Below are positions 1-11,077 of a DNA stretch of 64,000 bases, piece after piece. The stretch is from JAEUQQ01 sp963697285 (GTDB lineage: Bacteria > Acidobacteriota > Vicinamibacteria > Vicinamibacterales > JAFNAJ01), in the NCBI GenBank assembly GCA_963697285.1, contig CAVONI010000011.1, positions 868,001 through 932,000 on the forward strand, read 5' to 3'. Each line of letters begins with the position of its first letter. Position 1 is the first letter of the stretch. Position numbers and translations under genes: made by a program. The notes beneath the pieces were generated by a model. It searched no databases. It was not told the DNA's origin and saw nothing but the letters and a program-made list of their open reading frames with translations.

Positions 1-1005
1 GGCGACTTCGACATGCCGCGACGTCCACGTCCGGCCCTGCCCGGCGCGCGCTTCGCGCTCGACAAGGCCACCCGCGCGTACCGCATCACGAAGATCTTCG
101 GCGGCCAGAACGAGGAAGCGATCTACCGCTCGCCCCTCACCGAGGTCGGGGTGAACGTCGCGGTCGGCGACTACCTCCTCGCGGTCGACGGGCAGCCGTT
201 GAGCGCAGACGAGGATCCGTATCGCCTCCTCCGCGACAAGGGCGATCGGCCCGTCCAGCTCACGGTGAACAGCACGCCGAGCCTCGACGGTGCGCGCACG
301 GTCAGCTTCACGCCCATCGCGAACGAGAGCGACCTGATCTACCTCGATTGGGTCACGGCCAACCGCAAGCGCGTCTCGGACCTCACCGGCGGGCGCGTGG
401 GCTACCTGCACATCCCCGACATGGGCGGCCCGGGCATCCGCGAGTTCATCAAGTGGTACTACGGGCAGCTGAACAAGGAAGGTCTCGTCATCGACGTGCG
501 GGCCAACGGCGGCGGCAACGTGTCGCGGATGATCATCGAGCGGCTGCGCCGCACGCTGCTCGGCGTGAACTTCGGCCGCACCGACTCGCAGGGCGACACC
601 TATCCGGATGGCCTGTTCGTCGGGCCGATGGCCGCCATCCTCGACGAGCGGTCGTCGAGTGACGGTGACATCTTCCCCTACATGTTCCGCGAGGCCGGGC
701 TGGGACCGCTCGTCGGCCGCCGGTCGTGGGGCGGCGTGGTCGGCATCTCGGGACGCGGCCCGCTGCTCGACGGCGGCGGCGTCTCGGTGCCCGAATCGGC
801 GCTGGCGAACGCGAAGGGCGAATACGTGATCGAAGGCTACGGCGTGGATCCCGACATCCAGGTGGAGAACGATCCGAAATCGGTGCTGGCCGGAAAGGAT
901 CCGCAACTCGAGCGTGCGGTTGCCGAAGTCCTCAAGCAGTTGCAGGCACGCAGCGGAAAGTTGCCGGCGCGCCCGGCGGCACCCGTGAAGACCGAGAAGA
1001 AATAA
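1..1005 (+). CDS. Tricorn-like S41 peptidase, C-terminal part (5' truncated by window)
   Basis: The reading frame is open from the first base, so the true start lies outside the window. The visible part is a PDZ-like segment (VGDYLLAVDGQPL) followed by the S41 (tail-specific/tricorn) catalytic core: GRVGYLHIPDMGG, then VIDVRANGGGN, then the nucleophile region ILDERSSSDGD, where the serine before DGD matches the tricorn catalytic serine. The C-terminal GYGVDPDIQVENDP is also typical of tricorn-type proteins, which trim peptides. The N-terminal beta-propeller and any signal peptide are not visible. The S9 peptidase gene follows after 12 bp, so the two may form a peptide-degradation operon. The family call is firm; localisation (periplasmic or secreted) is inferred. 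Confidence 0.9.
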   Translation, partial: GDFDMPRRPRPALPGARFALDKATRAYRITKIFGGQNEEAIYRSPLTEVGVNVAVGDYLLAVDGQPLSADEDPYRLLRDKGDRPVQLTVNSTPSLDGARTVSFTPIANESDLIYLDWVTANRKRVSDLTGGRVGYLHIPDMGGPGIREFIKWYYGQLNKEGLVIDVRANGGGNVSRMIIERLRRTLLGVNFGRTDSQGDTYPDGLFVGPMAAILDERSSSDGDIFPYMFREAGLGPLVGRRSWGGVVGISGRGPLLDGGGVSVPESALANAKGEYVIEGYGVDPDIQVENDPKSVLAGKDPQLERAVAEVLKQLQARSGKLPARPAAPVKTEKK

Positions 1006-1017
1006 CAGGAGATGTTC

Positions 1018-3167
<2,150 letters not shown>

Positions 3168-3239
3168 GGAGCGAGGCCCGCGCCCCGCATGTGCGACCTG
3201 GTGTAGGGGCCCAGGCGTCGGACCCCAGGTGGCCGGGGC

Positions 3240-3278
3240 CGGGTGTAGGGGTCGGGTGTAGGGGCCGGGTGTAGGGGC
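3240..3278 (+). repeat. Three tandem 13-bp G-rich units
   Basis: Three consecutive copies of CGGGTGTAGGGG followed by T or C. A fourth partial copy (GTGTAGGGGC) lies upstream at 3201-3210. The G tracts of three and four could form a quadruplex on the plus strand. The array sits between convergent genes, directly before two hairpins. Confidence 0.8.
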
Positions 3279-3296
3279 CGCTCCCCCGAGCGGCCC
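3275..3296. terminator. Hairpin between convergent genes, 9-bp stem
   Basis: GGGCCGCTC and GAGCGGCCC form a perfect 9-bp GC-rich stem around a CCCC loop. It follows the S9 peptidase gene by about 110 bp and has no T tract, so its termination role is inferred from position and stability. Confidence 0.55.
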
Positions 3297-3304
3297 GCGT
3301 ATCG

Positions 3305-3340
3305 GATCCGGCGAGGCGATGACAATTGCCTCGCCGGATC
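3305..3340. terminator. Hairpin with 13-bp stem, probable bidirectional terminator
   Basis: GATCCGGCGAGGC and GCCTCGCCGGATC pair perfectly around a 10-nt loop. It lies just beyond the stop of the minus-strand NHL gene (3349) and after the plus-strand S9 peptidase, as expected for a shared terminator. There is no clear U tract. Confidence 0.65.
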
Positions 3341-3348
3341 ATCACAAC

Positions 3349-4491
3349 CTACGAACCTGCCTTGAGCGAGAGCTTCTGCACCCGCCAATTGCTCAGTTCG
3401 CCGATGAGGAGTTCGTTCTCGTTGCGGCAGTCGATCGCGTTGACCAGCCCGAGCTGTTTCAGCTCTTTGCCGGCGCGGCCGAACTTGCCAACCACCTTCC
3501 CCGACAGGTCGACCTTGTAGATGGCGGCGTCGTCCATGCCGTCGGGATCGCCCGTGTGCGCGACGTACAGGAACTGCGGGTTCCCCCTGGTCATGCACAA
3601 GGCGGTGGGGGTGCCGACGTTCAGGAAGGCCGCCTTGAACGTGCCGTCGCCATCGAACACCTGCACCCGTCGATTGCCCTCGTCGGCCACGTACACGTTG
3701 CCCGTCGCATCGACGGCGATCCCGTGGACGATGTTGAACTGGCCCGGTGCGGAGCCGCGCTGCCCCCACGACTTGATGTACTTGCCGCTGGGCGCGTACT
3801 TGGCGACGCGCGCGTTGCCGTACCCGTCGGCGACGTAGATGTTGCCCGTCGCGTCCCACGCCACGTCGGTCGGACGCTGGAAGCTCTCGCCCTCGACGCC
3901 GGCCCCGGGCGGCCGGTTGGCTGCTCCGCCGCCACCCCCACCGCCGCCCGGCCCGCCGGGCCCGGGCTCAGGAGGCGGCGGCTGCACCACGGGAATGCCT
4001 GTCGGCAGCGGCGTGAGCTGCACCGCCGGGACGCGCATCGCCTCGGGCTTCCGGCTCAGGACCATCGTGATCCGTCCCTGGGGATCGAAGCGAATCACCT
4101 GCGTCGACAACTGGTCGACGATCCAGACGTTGTCCTGCGCATCGACACGCACCTGCTGCGCCTGCTGCATGCCGTACGTGCCCTGCCCGATCTCGCGGAC
4201 GAACTTGCCCGTCTTGTCGAACTGGAACAGCCGCGACCCCCCGTGCGAAAACGGCCGTGCCGTCCCGATCGTGATGTACGGATTGCCGGTACGGGTGTAG
4301 AGGAAGATGTCGCCCTTCGAGTTCGTGGCGACGCCCGCGGCCTCGCCCATGTGGATGTCGGGCGGGAACGTCAGCAGGTCGGGCGTCGCGACCGACGTGT
4401 AGGTCACTTCCGGAATCGACAGTTGCGCCGAGAGCATGCTGGCCATGGCCAGCGAAACCACCGCCGTGGTGATGACGATTGTGCGTCGCAT
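3349..4491 (-). CDS. Secreted NHL-repeat (6-bladed beta-propeller) protein with Pro/Gly linker
   Basis: A signal peptide (IVITTAVVSLAMASMLSA) is followed by NHL-type repeats such as PTDVAWDATGNIYVADGYGNARV and GIAVDATGNVYVADEGNRRVQVF, which build a beta-propeller used for protein or ligand binding. A low-complexity Pro-then-Gly stretch (roughly residues 170-200, encoded near 3900-3985) interrupts the propeller. ATG 4491 is chosen because AGGAGG at 4498-4503 overlaps the stop of the upstream paralogue, so translation is probably coupled. It is a tandem paralogue of the next gene upstream. No catalytic motif is visible and the ligand is unknown. Confidence 0.8.
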   Translation of the reverse strand: MRRTIVITTAVVSLAMASMLSAQLSIPEVTYTSVATPDLLTFPPDIHMGEAAGVATNSKGDIFLYTRTGNPYITIGTARPFSHGGSRLFQFDKTGKFVREIGQGTYGMQQAQQVRVDAQDNVWIVDQLSTQVIRFDPQGRITMVLSRKPEAMRVPAVQLTPLPTGIPVVQPPPPEPGPGGPGGGGGGGGAANRPPGAGVEGESFQRPTDVAWDATGNIYVADGYGNARVAKYAPSGKYIKSWGQRGSAPGQFNIVHGIAVDATGNVYVADEGNRRVQVFDGDGTFKAAFLNVGTPTALCMTRGNPQFLYVAHTGDPDGMDDAAIYKVDLSGKVVGKFGRAGKELKQLGLVNAIDCRNENELLIGELSNWRVQKLSLKAGS

Positions 4492-4502
4492 GATGGGCCT
4501 CC

Positions 4503-5597
4503 TCACTGCCGCGCCGACGCTGACGTCGGTGCCGGCTTCGCCTCGAGCAACAGCTTCTGTGCGCGCCATGCCGAGATCTCGGAGACGTAGAGTTCATTCG
4601 GGTTGCGGCAGTCGATTTCGTGGACGGTACTGAACTCGCCGAGCCCCTTGCCGGCCTTGCCGAAGCGGCCGATGATGCGGCCATCGAGTTCCATCTTGTA
4701 GATCTCGCCCGTGATCGCCCATGACGCCGCGGGGTTGCTGTCGGGATTCGAGTTCGAGACGAACAGGTACTGGTGCGGCCCCGGCGAGATGCAGACGGCC
4801 CACGGGTTGCCGACGTTGTCGTAGATCGCGCGCAGCACGAGATCGTTGTCGAACACCTGGACGCGCGCGTTGCCACGATCGCCGACGTAGACGTTGCCCT
4901 GGGCATCGGACGTGATCGAGTGCGGCGTGTTCATCTGGCTCGGGGCGGTGCCACGTGTGGACCCGCCGACCGACTTGATGAACCGGCCGTTCCTGTCGTA
5001 CTTGACGACGCGGTGATTGGTGTAGCCGTCAGACACGAAGATGTTGCCCTGCGCGTCGAAGGTGACGTCTGTCGGGCGGCCCAGCCGGTACTTCTCGGCC
5101 GGAGCGTTGGGCAGTGTGCTGTCGACGGCGCCCGCCACGGGCTCGGGCCGGCGGCCGATCACCATCACGACACGGCCCTCGGGGTTGAACTTGATCACCA
5201 TGTTCGACCCTTCGTCCACCGCCCAGAGGTTGTCGTCCTTGTCGACGCGGACGGTGTGGGCGAATTCGAGGCCGTACAGCCCGGCGCCAATCTCGCGCAC
5301 GTAGGTGCCGGTCGCGTCGAACTCGAAGATGCGCGTGTCACCGCTCCGGGTGAAGACGTAGACGTGCCCCTTCGAGTTGGTCGCGACCCCCATCGCCTCG
5401 CCAAAGTACAGGTCGGCCGGCAACTTGAAGAAGTTCGGCACCGAGGTGAAGGGGATCTCGGGGACGTTCTCGGCCTTCGCCTTCGTCTGCGCCGCGACGT
5501 CGGGCGCAGCCGAAACCAGAGCCGAGAGTGCGACCACGGCCGCCAGCGGCAGCCTGATCCAACCGACGCGTGCCCGTGTTCGAAGCCAGTGCTGCAT
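4503..5597 (-). CDS. Secreted NHL-repeat (6-bladed beta-propeller) protein
   Basis: Start ATG 5597 has GGAGGT about six bases upstream; the longer frame to 5645 has no such support. A Sec signal peptide (LPLAAVVALSALVSAAPDVAAQ) precedes NHL blades: PTDVTFDAQGNIFVSDGYTNHRV, ITSDAQGNVYVGDRGNARVQVF and EIDCRNPNELYVSEISAWRAQKL. It shares blade order and the GVATNSKG and VREIG segments with its downstream neighbour but lacks the Pro/Gly insert, so the pair arose by tandem duplication. The two genes are 11 bp apart and probably co-transcribed. The function of such stand-alone propellers is not established. Confidence 0.8.
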   Translation of the reverse strand: MQHWLRTRARVGWIRLPLAAVVALSALVSAAPDVAAQTKAKAENVPEIPFTSVPNFFKLPADLYFGEAMGVATNSKGHVYVFTRSGDTRIFEFDATGTYVREIGAGLYGLEFAHTVRVDKDDNLWAVDEGSNMVIKFNPEGRVVMVIGRRPEPVAGAVDSTLPNAPAEKYRLGRPTDVTFDAQGNIFVSDGYTNHRVVKYDRNGRFIKSVGGSTRGTAPSQMNTPHSITSDAQGNVYVGDRGNARVQVFDNDLVLRAIYDNVGNPWAVCISPGPHQYLFVSNSNPDSNPAASWAITGEIYKMELDGRIIGRFGKAGKGLGEFSTVHEIDCRNPNELYVSEISAWRAQKLLLEAKPAPTSASARQ

Positions 5598-5836
5598 GCC
5601 ATACCTCCGGGCGGGCGCGACGCGCCGCAGGGGGATCCCTGCCACGACCGACCTGCCTCAACGTGAACGGCGTATTGCACCACGTCGCGGGCCGCGCGGT
5701 TGTCTCTTCTTGTCTGCGAGTTGCCACGAAACGTCTCCGAAGAGTGCTATCCTCGGCGGGGGCTGGCCGGCGGCCCTCCAACATCCCGCGGGCCGTGTTC
5801 CTGACGCATCGGCAGCTCCTTGCTTCGGAGGAGACG

Positions 5837-6910
5837 ATGCGAAAGACTGCGCTGCTTACCCTGTTCACGCTGATCGGGATGACCGCCCTGGTCGGCGGTT
5901 GCTCGCAGGACACTCGCCCCCTGCCCCCGTCGGCCGCGCCGGTGGCGATCGATCCCGCCGACCTGAAGCTGTTCGCGCCGTTGCCGAGCGAGGTACCGAC
6001 CGCGGCGGGTACGCCGTCGGCCGAGATGATCGACCTCGGGCGCATGCTCTATTTCGAGCCCCGGCTCTCGAAGAGCCAGAAGATCTCCTGCAACTCCTGC
6101 CACGACCTCGCGAAGTACGGCGTGGACGGCCTGCCGACGTCCGAAGGGCACCGCGGCCAGCACGGCGACCGCAACGCTCCCACGGTCTACAACGCCGCGG
6201 GGCACTTCGCGCAGTTCTGGGATGGTCGGGCGAGCGACGTGGAAGCGCAGGCCAAGGGCCCCATCCTCAACCCCGTCGAGATGGCGATGCCGGCTGAGGC
6301 CACCGTAGTCAAGGTCCTGACGTCGATCCCGGAGTACGTCGATCGCTTCGGCCGCGCCTTCCCCGGACAGAAGAACCCGGTGACCTACGACAACATGGCC
6401 ACGGCCATCGGCGCCTTCGAGCGCCGCCTCATGACGCCGTCGCGATGGGATGCGCTCCTGAAGGGCGATGTGTCGGCGCTGACGTCCGACGAGGCGGAGG
6501 GTTTCAAGACGTTCGTCGCGGCCGGGTGCCAGACGTGCCACAACGGCGCCCTGCTCGGAGGCAGCGTGTACCAGCGGATGGGACTGGCCAAGCCCTTCCC
6601 GCGTGACGCCGACACCGGGCGGATGAAAGTGACGAAGGACGCCGTCGACCAGGCCGTGTTCAAGGTGCCGTCACTCCGCAACATCGAGCGCACGGCGCCC
6701 TACTTCCACGACGGGGCGACGGCCGGGCTCGAAGAGGCCGTGAAGGAGATGGCCGAGTACCAGCTGGGTCGCGCGCTGACCGACGTCCAGGCCAGGCAGA
6801 TCGTCACGTTCCTGAAGGTGCTGACCGGCACCATCGACGCCGAGTACATCAAGCCACCGACGCTGCCTCCGAGCACGCCGGCGACGCCACGTCCCGATAC
6901 CACACCCTGA
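5837..6910 (+). CDS. Di-haem cytochrome c peroxidase/MauG-family lipoprotein
   Basis: A periplasmic, lipid-anchored di-haem enzyme of the CcpA/MauG family, which reduces hydrogen peroxide with electrons from cytochromes or oxidises protein side chains. ATG 5837 follows GGAGGA at 5827-5832. A lipobox (LVGGC) sits near residue 21. Two CXXCH haem sites are visible, CNSCH and CQTCH, with the family's GRMLYFEPRLS start and the C-terminal KVPSLRNIERTAPYFHDG segment. Length 357 residues is normal. It stands alone, divergent from the NHL pair, so a peroxidase rather than a dedicated MauG role is the simplest reading. The electron donor is unknown. Confidence 0.9.
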   Translation: MRKTALLTLFTLIGMTALVGGCSQDTRPLPPSAAPVAIDPADLKLFAPLPSEVPTAAGTPSAEMIDLGRMLYFEPRLSKSQKISCNSCHDLAKYGVDGLPTSEGHRGQHGDRNAPTVYNAAGHFAQFWDGRASDVEAQAKGPILNPVEMAMPAEATVVKVLTSIPEYVDRFGRAFPGQKNPVTYDNMATAIGAFERRLMTPSRWDALLKGDVSALTSDEAEGFKTFVAAGCQTCHNGALLGGSVYQRMGLAKPFPRDADTGRMKVTKDAVDQAVFKVPSLRNIERTAPYFHDGATAGLEEAVKEMAEYQLGRALTDVQARQIVTFLKVLTGTIDAEYIKPPTLPPSTPATPRPDTTP

Positions 6911-6983
6911 CCCTGTTCCACTGCGCTGCCGTCGCACGTGCATCATTCGTCCTCATACCGTCTCGCCGCATCGTCGTCATCCC

Positions 6984-7006
6984 GCGCCCGGCCGCGCGCC
7001 GGGCGC
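6984..7006. promoter_or_regulatory. 9-bp-stem hairpin upstream of the S46 peptidase
   Basis: GCGCCCGGC and GCCGGGCGC pair perfectly around CGCGC. It lies 74 bp after the peroxidase stop and 25 bp before the S46 start, so it could terminate the first gene or fold in the leader of the second. Confidence 0.5.
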
Positions 7007-7030
7007 ATCGCTCCTCCAGGAGAGTCCTTC

Positions 7031-9244
7031 ATGACGTTCCGCTGTCGCTCGGTCATCCTGCTCACCATACTCCTGTGCCTTCCTGCCGGTCTCCGGGCAG
7101 ATGAAGGCATGTGGATGCCACAACAGATCCCGCAACTCGCCACGAAACTCAAGGCGCTGGGATTTGCCGGGGACGTGTCGTCGTTCGCCGACCTGACCGG
7201 TCATCCGATGGGCGCCATCGTGTCGCTCGGGGGCTGCACGGCGTCGTTCGTCTCGCCCGATGCCCTCATCGCCACGAATCATCACTGCGTCACCGGTGGG
7301 CTGCAGTTCAACTCGACACCCCAGCACAACCTCCTCGTCGACGGATTCCTGGCGCGAACGCGCGCCGAGGAACTGCCCAACGGTCCGGGCTCGCGCGTGT
7401 GGGTCACCACGTCGGTCACCGACGTCACCGAGGCCATCACGGGCAAGATCGACGCCCGGGCGACCGACCGGCAGCGCTTCGACACCATTGAGCGGCGCGT
7501 GAAGGAACGTGTGGCCGCCTGTGAGCGCGGCGGGCTGCGGTGCAGCGTGGCGAGCTACTTCGAAGGGCTCAAGTACTTCGAGATCGCGCAACTCGAAATC
7601 AAGGACGTGCGGCTCGTCTATGCCCCGGCCGAGGGGATCGGCGTGTTCGGTGGCGAGACCGACAACTGGCGCTGGCCGCGGCACACGGGCGACTGGAGCT
7701 TCCTGCGCGCCTACGTCGGCCCCGATGGCAAGCCGGCGCCGTACGCGAAAGAGAACGTGCCCTTCAAGCCGGCGCACTATCTGAAGGTGTCGGCGCAGGG
7801 TGCCAACCCCGACGAACTCGTCTTCGTGGTCGGCTATCCGGGCCGCACGCAGCGGCACCAGACGTACGCCGAGGTGAAGGAGACGACGGAGTGGAGCTTC
7901 CCGCGCTCGATTCGGCTCGCCACCGAGCAACTCGCCGTCATCGATGCGCTCCTGAAAGAAAAGCCCGACCTGTCGATCAAGGTCGCCGGGCGGGTGCAGG
8001 GCCTCAACAACGGGCTGACGAACCAGCGCGGGATGCACGAAGGGCTCGTGAAGGGCGGCAGCCTCGCGCGCAAGCGCGCCAACGAAGAGGCGTTGCTGGC
8101 CTGGATCGCGGCCGACGCAGCGCGGCAGCAGCAGTACGGCGACGTGATGCCGGCCCTGCGGGCGCTGCAGGCCGAGAACGAGCAGACACGTGAGCGCAAT
8201 GCGGTGCTGGGCAACCTCGCCAGCGCGTCGTCGTATCTCTCGGCAGCGCAGACGATCTATCGCCTCGCCGCCGAGCGCGCGAAACCCGATGACGTCGATC
8301 GCGACACGGGATTCCAGCAGCGTGACTGGACGCGCATCCGCGAAGGCCAGGAGCGCCTCCAGCGCACCCTCGACCCGACCGTCGATCGCGCCTTGTTCCG
8401 CTGGGCACTCGGACTGGCCGCGGCGCTGCCCGCGAACCAGCGGATCACGGCGGTCGACACGGCGGTCGGCCTGACGCCCGGCCAGGCGACGGCCGACGCG
8501 ACGAACGCCATCGACGCGTGGCTCACCACGCTCTACGCAAAGACGACGATCGCCGACAAGGACGTCAGGCTGGCGTGGCTCGACAAGTCGAAGGCCGAAC
8601 TCGACGCCACGGGCGATCCCTTCATCACGCTGGCGGCGGCGCTGACGCCGCTGCTCGACGCCAACCGCGAGGCCGCGAAGGCGCGCTCGGGGGCGTACGC
8701 GCGCCTGCGACCGCGCTACATGGCGGCCGTGCTCGCGCAGGCCGGTGGCCTGGTCGCGCCGGACGCCAACAGCACGCTGCGCGTCACGTTCGGACAGGTG
8801 AAGGGCGTGGCCGCCCGTGACGGGCTCGTCTACTCGCCGCACACGACCCTGCAGGGCATCGTCGAGAAGCACGTGGGCGCCGGCGACTTCAATGCGCCAA
8901 AGGCGCAGCTCGATGCCATCGCCGCCCTGCGCGCAGGCAAGACGACGCCGTACGCCTATGCGCCGCTCGGCGACGTGCCCGTCAACTTCCTCTCGACCGT
9001 CGATACCACAGGGGGCAACTCCGGGTCGCCGACGCTGAACGCGAAGGGCGAACTCGTCGGCCTGCTGTTCGACGGCACCTACGACACCGTGGCGTCGAAC
9101 TTCCTGTTCGATCCCGTCAAGACGCGCTCGATTCACGTCGACAGCCGCTACATGCTGTGGACGATGGACGAAGTCGACGGCGCGCGCCACCTGGTCGAGG
9201 AGATGGGCATCAGGGCGCCAGCGGGGCCACCGAGCACTCCGTAG
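7031..9244 (+). CDS. S46 family dipeptidyl-peptidase (DPP7/DPP11 type)
   Basis: A secreted S46 exopeptidase that removes dipeptides from peptide N-termini, used by proteolytic bacteria to feed on peptides. ATG 7031 has AGGAGA at 7018-7023. A signal peptide ends at LRADEGMWMPQQIP, the conserved mature start of the family. The chymotrypsin-like triad is visible: histidine in ATNHHC, aspartate in the FGGETDNWRWPRHTGD segment, serine in GGNSGSP near residue 660. The 737-residue length is close to the usual 700-720. Which acidic or hydrophobic P1 residue it prefers cannot be read with confidence. It fits the S41 and S9 peptidases at the start of the window. Confidence 0.95.
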   Translation: MTFRCRSVILLTILLCLPAGLRADEGMWMPQQIPQLATKLKALGFAGDVSSFADLTGHPMGAIVSLGGCTASFVSPDALIATNHHCVTGGLQFNSTPQHNLLVDGFLARTRAEELPNGPGSRVWVTTSVTDVTEAITGKIDARATDRQRFDTIERRVKERVAACERGGLRCSVASYFEGLKYFEIAQLEIKDVRLVYAPAEGIGVFGGETDNWRWPRHTGDWSFLRAYVGPDGKPAPYAKENVPFKPAHYLKVSAQGANPDELVFVVGYPGRTQRHQTYAEVKETTEWSFPRSIRLATEQLAVIDALLKEKPDLSIKVAGRVQGLNNGLTNQRGMHEGLVKGGSLARKRANEEALLAWIAADAARQQQYGDVMPALRALQAENEQTRERNAVLGNLASASSYLSAAQTIYRLAAERAKPDDVDRDTGFQQRDWTRIREGQERLQRTLDPTVDRALFRWALGLAAALPANQRITAVDTAVGLTPGQATADATNAIDAWLTTLYAKTTIADKDVRLAWLDKSKAELDATGDPFITLAAALTPLLDANREAAKARSGAYARLRPRYMAAVLAQAGGLVAPDANSTLRVTFGQVKGVAARDGLVYSPHTTLQGIVEKHVGAGDFNAPKAQLDAIAALRAGKTTPYAYAPLGDVPVNFLSTVDTTGGNSGSPTLNAKGELVGLLFDGTYDTVASNFLFDPVKTRSIHVDSRYMLWTMDEVDGARHLVEEMGIRAPAGPPSTP

Positions 9245-9262
9245 GCCCGCGTTCCTGCCATC

Positions 9263-9302
9263 GTGCCACCCTGCGGCCGACGACCGGCCGCCAGGGTGGC
9301 AC
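9263..9302 (+). terminator. Strong terminator hairpin after the S46 peptidase
   Basis: GTGCCACCCTG plus CGGCCG pairs with CGGCCG plus CAGGGTGGCAC (11 + 6 bp, one bulged C) around a 5-nt loop. It begins 18 bp after the S46 stop. There is no U tract, but the stem is long and GC-rich. Confidence 0.8.
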
Positions 9303-9372
9303 TGTCCAGGTGTTCCGACTACACTCCGCAGTGGTTGGTTCCCCAACCGTGGTCTCATTCCAGGAGTTCTTT

Positions 9373-11017
9373 GTGAAACCATCACTTCATCTGCAAGGGA
9401 AGCGAGGCATCGACCTGCTTCACGATCCGCTTCTCAACAAGGGCACCGCGTTCACGGCAGCCGAGCGTGACGCGCTCGGCCTTCGCGGCCTGCTACCGGC
9501 GCACATCACCACGCAGGATCAGCAGCTCCCGCGCGTCTACGAGAGCTACAAGCGGAAGGTGGAAGACCTCGAGAAGTACATCTACCTCGTGTCGCTTCAG
9601 GAACGGAACGAGGCGTTGTTCTATCGTCTCGTGCTCGAGCACCTCGAGGAGATGATGCCCATCATCTACACGCCGACCGTCGGGCTGGCGTGCCAGCGGT
9701 ATGGGCACATCTTCCGTCGGCCGCGTGGGCTGTACATCACCCGGCACGACAAGGGCCACGTGCGCCAGATCCTCCAGAACTGGCCGCACGCCGACGTGCG
9801 GGTCATCGTCGTCACCGACGGCGAGCGCATCCTGGGACTCGGGGATCTCGGCGCGAACGGCATGGGCATCCCGGTCGGCAAGCTCTCGCTGTACACCGCG
9901 TGCGCCGGCGTGCCCCCCGCACAGACCCTGCCGGTCATGCTCGATGTGGGGACCAACAACCAGTCGCTCCTCGACGACCCGCTGTACATCGGCACGTCCG
10001 AGCCGCGGCTGCGCGGACCGGAGTTCGACGCGCTGGTCGACGAGTTCGTCATGGCCGTGCAGGACATGTTCCCGAAGGCCTGCATCCAGTTCGAGGACTT
10101 CGGCAACAGCAACGCGTTCCGGCTCCTGCACCGGTATCGTGACAAGGTGTGCACGTTCAACGACGACATCCAGGGCACGGCCGGCGTGACGCTGTCGGGC
10201 CTGCTCTCGTCGCAGCGCATCACGCGCAAGACGCTCCCCGAGCAGCGCGTGCTCTTCTTCGGCGCCGGTGAAGCCGGCATCGGGATCGGCGACCTCATGG
10301 TCTCGGCGATGATGACGGAAGGCGTCACCGAGGCCGACGCGCGCCGGAACTGCTGGTTCGTCGACTCGAAGGGCCTGGTGGTGAAGAGCCGCACCGACCT
10401 CGTCGAGCACAAGCTCCGCTTCGCGCACGAACACGCGCCGGCGGCATCGCTGCTCGAAGCGATCGACATCGTGAAGCCGACGGCGCTGATCGGTGTGTCG
10501 GGAATGCCGCAGACGTTCACCGAGGACGTGGTGCGCGCGATGGCGCGGATCAACGAACGCCCCGTCATCTTCGCGCTCTCGAACCCCACCTCGAAGGCCG
10601 AGTGCACGGCCGAACAGGCGTACACGTGGACGGACGGCCGCGCCGTCTTCGCCAGCGGCAGCCCCTTCCCGCCCATGACGCTCAACGGCGTCAGGCACGT
10701 GCCCGGACAGGGGAACAACAGCTACATCTTCCCCGGGGTCGGGCTCGGCGTGCTGGCCAGCGAAGCGACGCGCGTGACCGACGAGATGTTCTTCGTCGCG
10801 GCGCGCACGCTGTCGTCGATGGTCACCGACGAGGATGTGGCGATGGGCCGCGTGTACCCGGACCTCGAGCGGATTCGCGAGGTGTCGGCAGCCATCGCCT
10901 GCGCGGTCTGTGAAGTCGCCTTCGCCCGGGGGCTGACGCGGCTGTCGCGACCCGAGGATCTCCAGGCGCACGTGCAGGCCACCGTCTTCCAGCCGCAGGT
11001 ACTGCGACTACGTCTGA
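9373..11017 (+). CDS. maeA: NAD-dependent malic enzyme (C-terminus altered by a one-base insertion)
   Basis: Cytoplasmic oxidative decarboxylation of malate to pyruvate with NAD. GTG 9373 is chosen because CCAGGAG lies seven bases upstream. Family signatures are visible: YTPTVGLACQ, the malate/metal region IQFEDFGNSNAF and FNDDIQGTAGV, the Rossmann motif FFGAGEAGIGI and FALSNPTSKAE. In the frame as given the protein runs on to 11100 with an unrelated Arg/Ser-rich tail. Removing one G at 10998/10999 (CAGGTAC to CAGTAC) gives FQPQYCDYV and a stop at 11015-11017, a 547-residue protein of normal length. The insertion is therefore probably an error. The gene stands alone and faces yaeQ. Confidence 0.93.
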
Positions 11018-11036
11018 CCTGCAGTTCCTCACCCGT

Positions 11037-11061
11037 CGGGGCCGTCCAGGTGGCGGCCCCG
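11037..11061. terminator. Hairpin between convergent malic enzyme and yaeQ genes
   Basis: CGGGGCCG and CGGCCCCG form an 8-bp stem around TCCAGGTGG. It lies 20 bp past the corrected malic-enzyme stop and before the yaeQ stop at 11078. This position fits a terminator and also supports the corrected stop at 11017. Confidence 0.6.
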
Positions 11062-11077
11062 GCGCGGTCGTCCGTCC

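Noticed and set aside
3240..3278. CRISPR-like repeats
   Set aside because: Units are 13 bp and directly abutting, with no spacers and no cas genes.
6977..9385. 802-codon antisense open frame over the S46 peptidase
   Set aside because: Long antisense frames are expected in GC-rich coding DNA; the translation is Arg/His/Glu-rich with no domain, while the plus strand has a full S46 enzyme.
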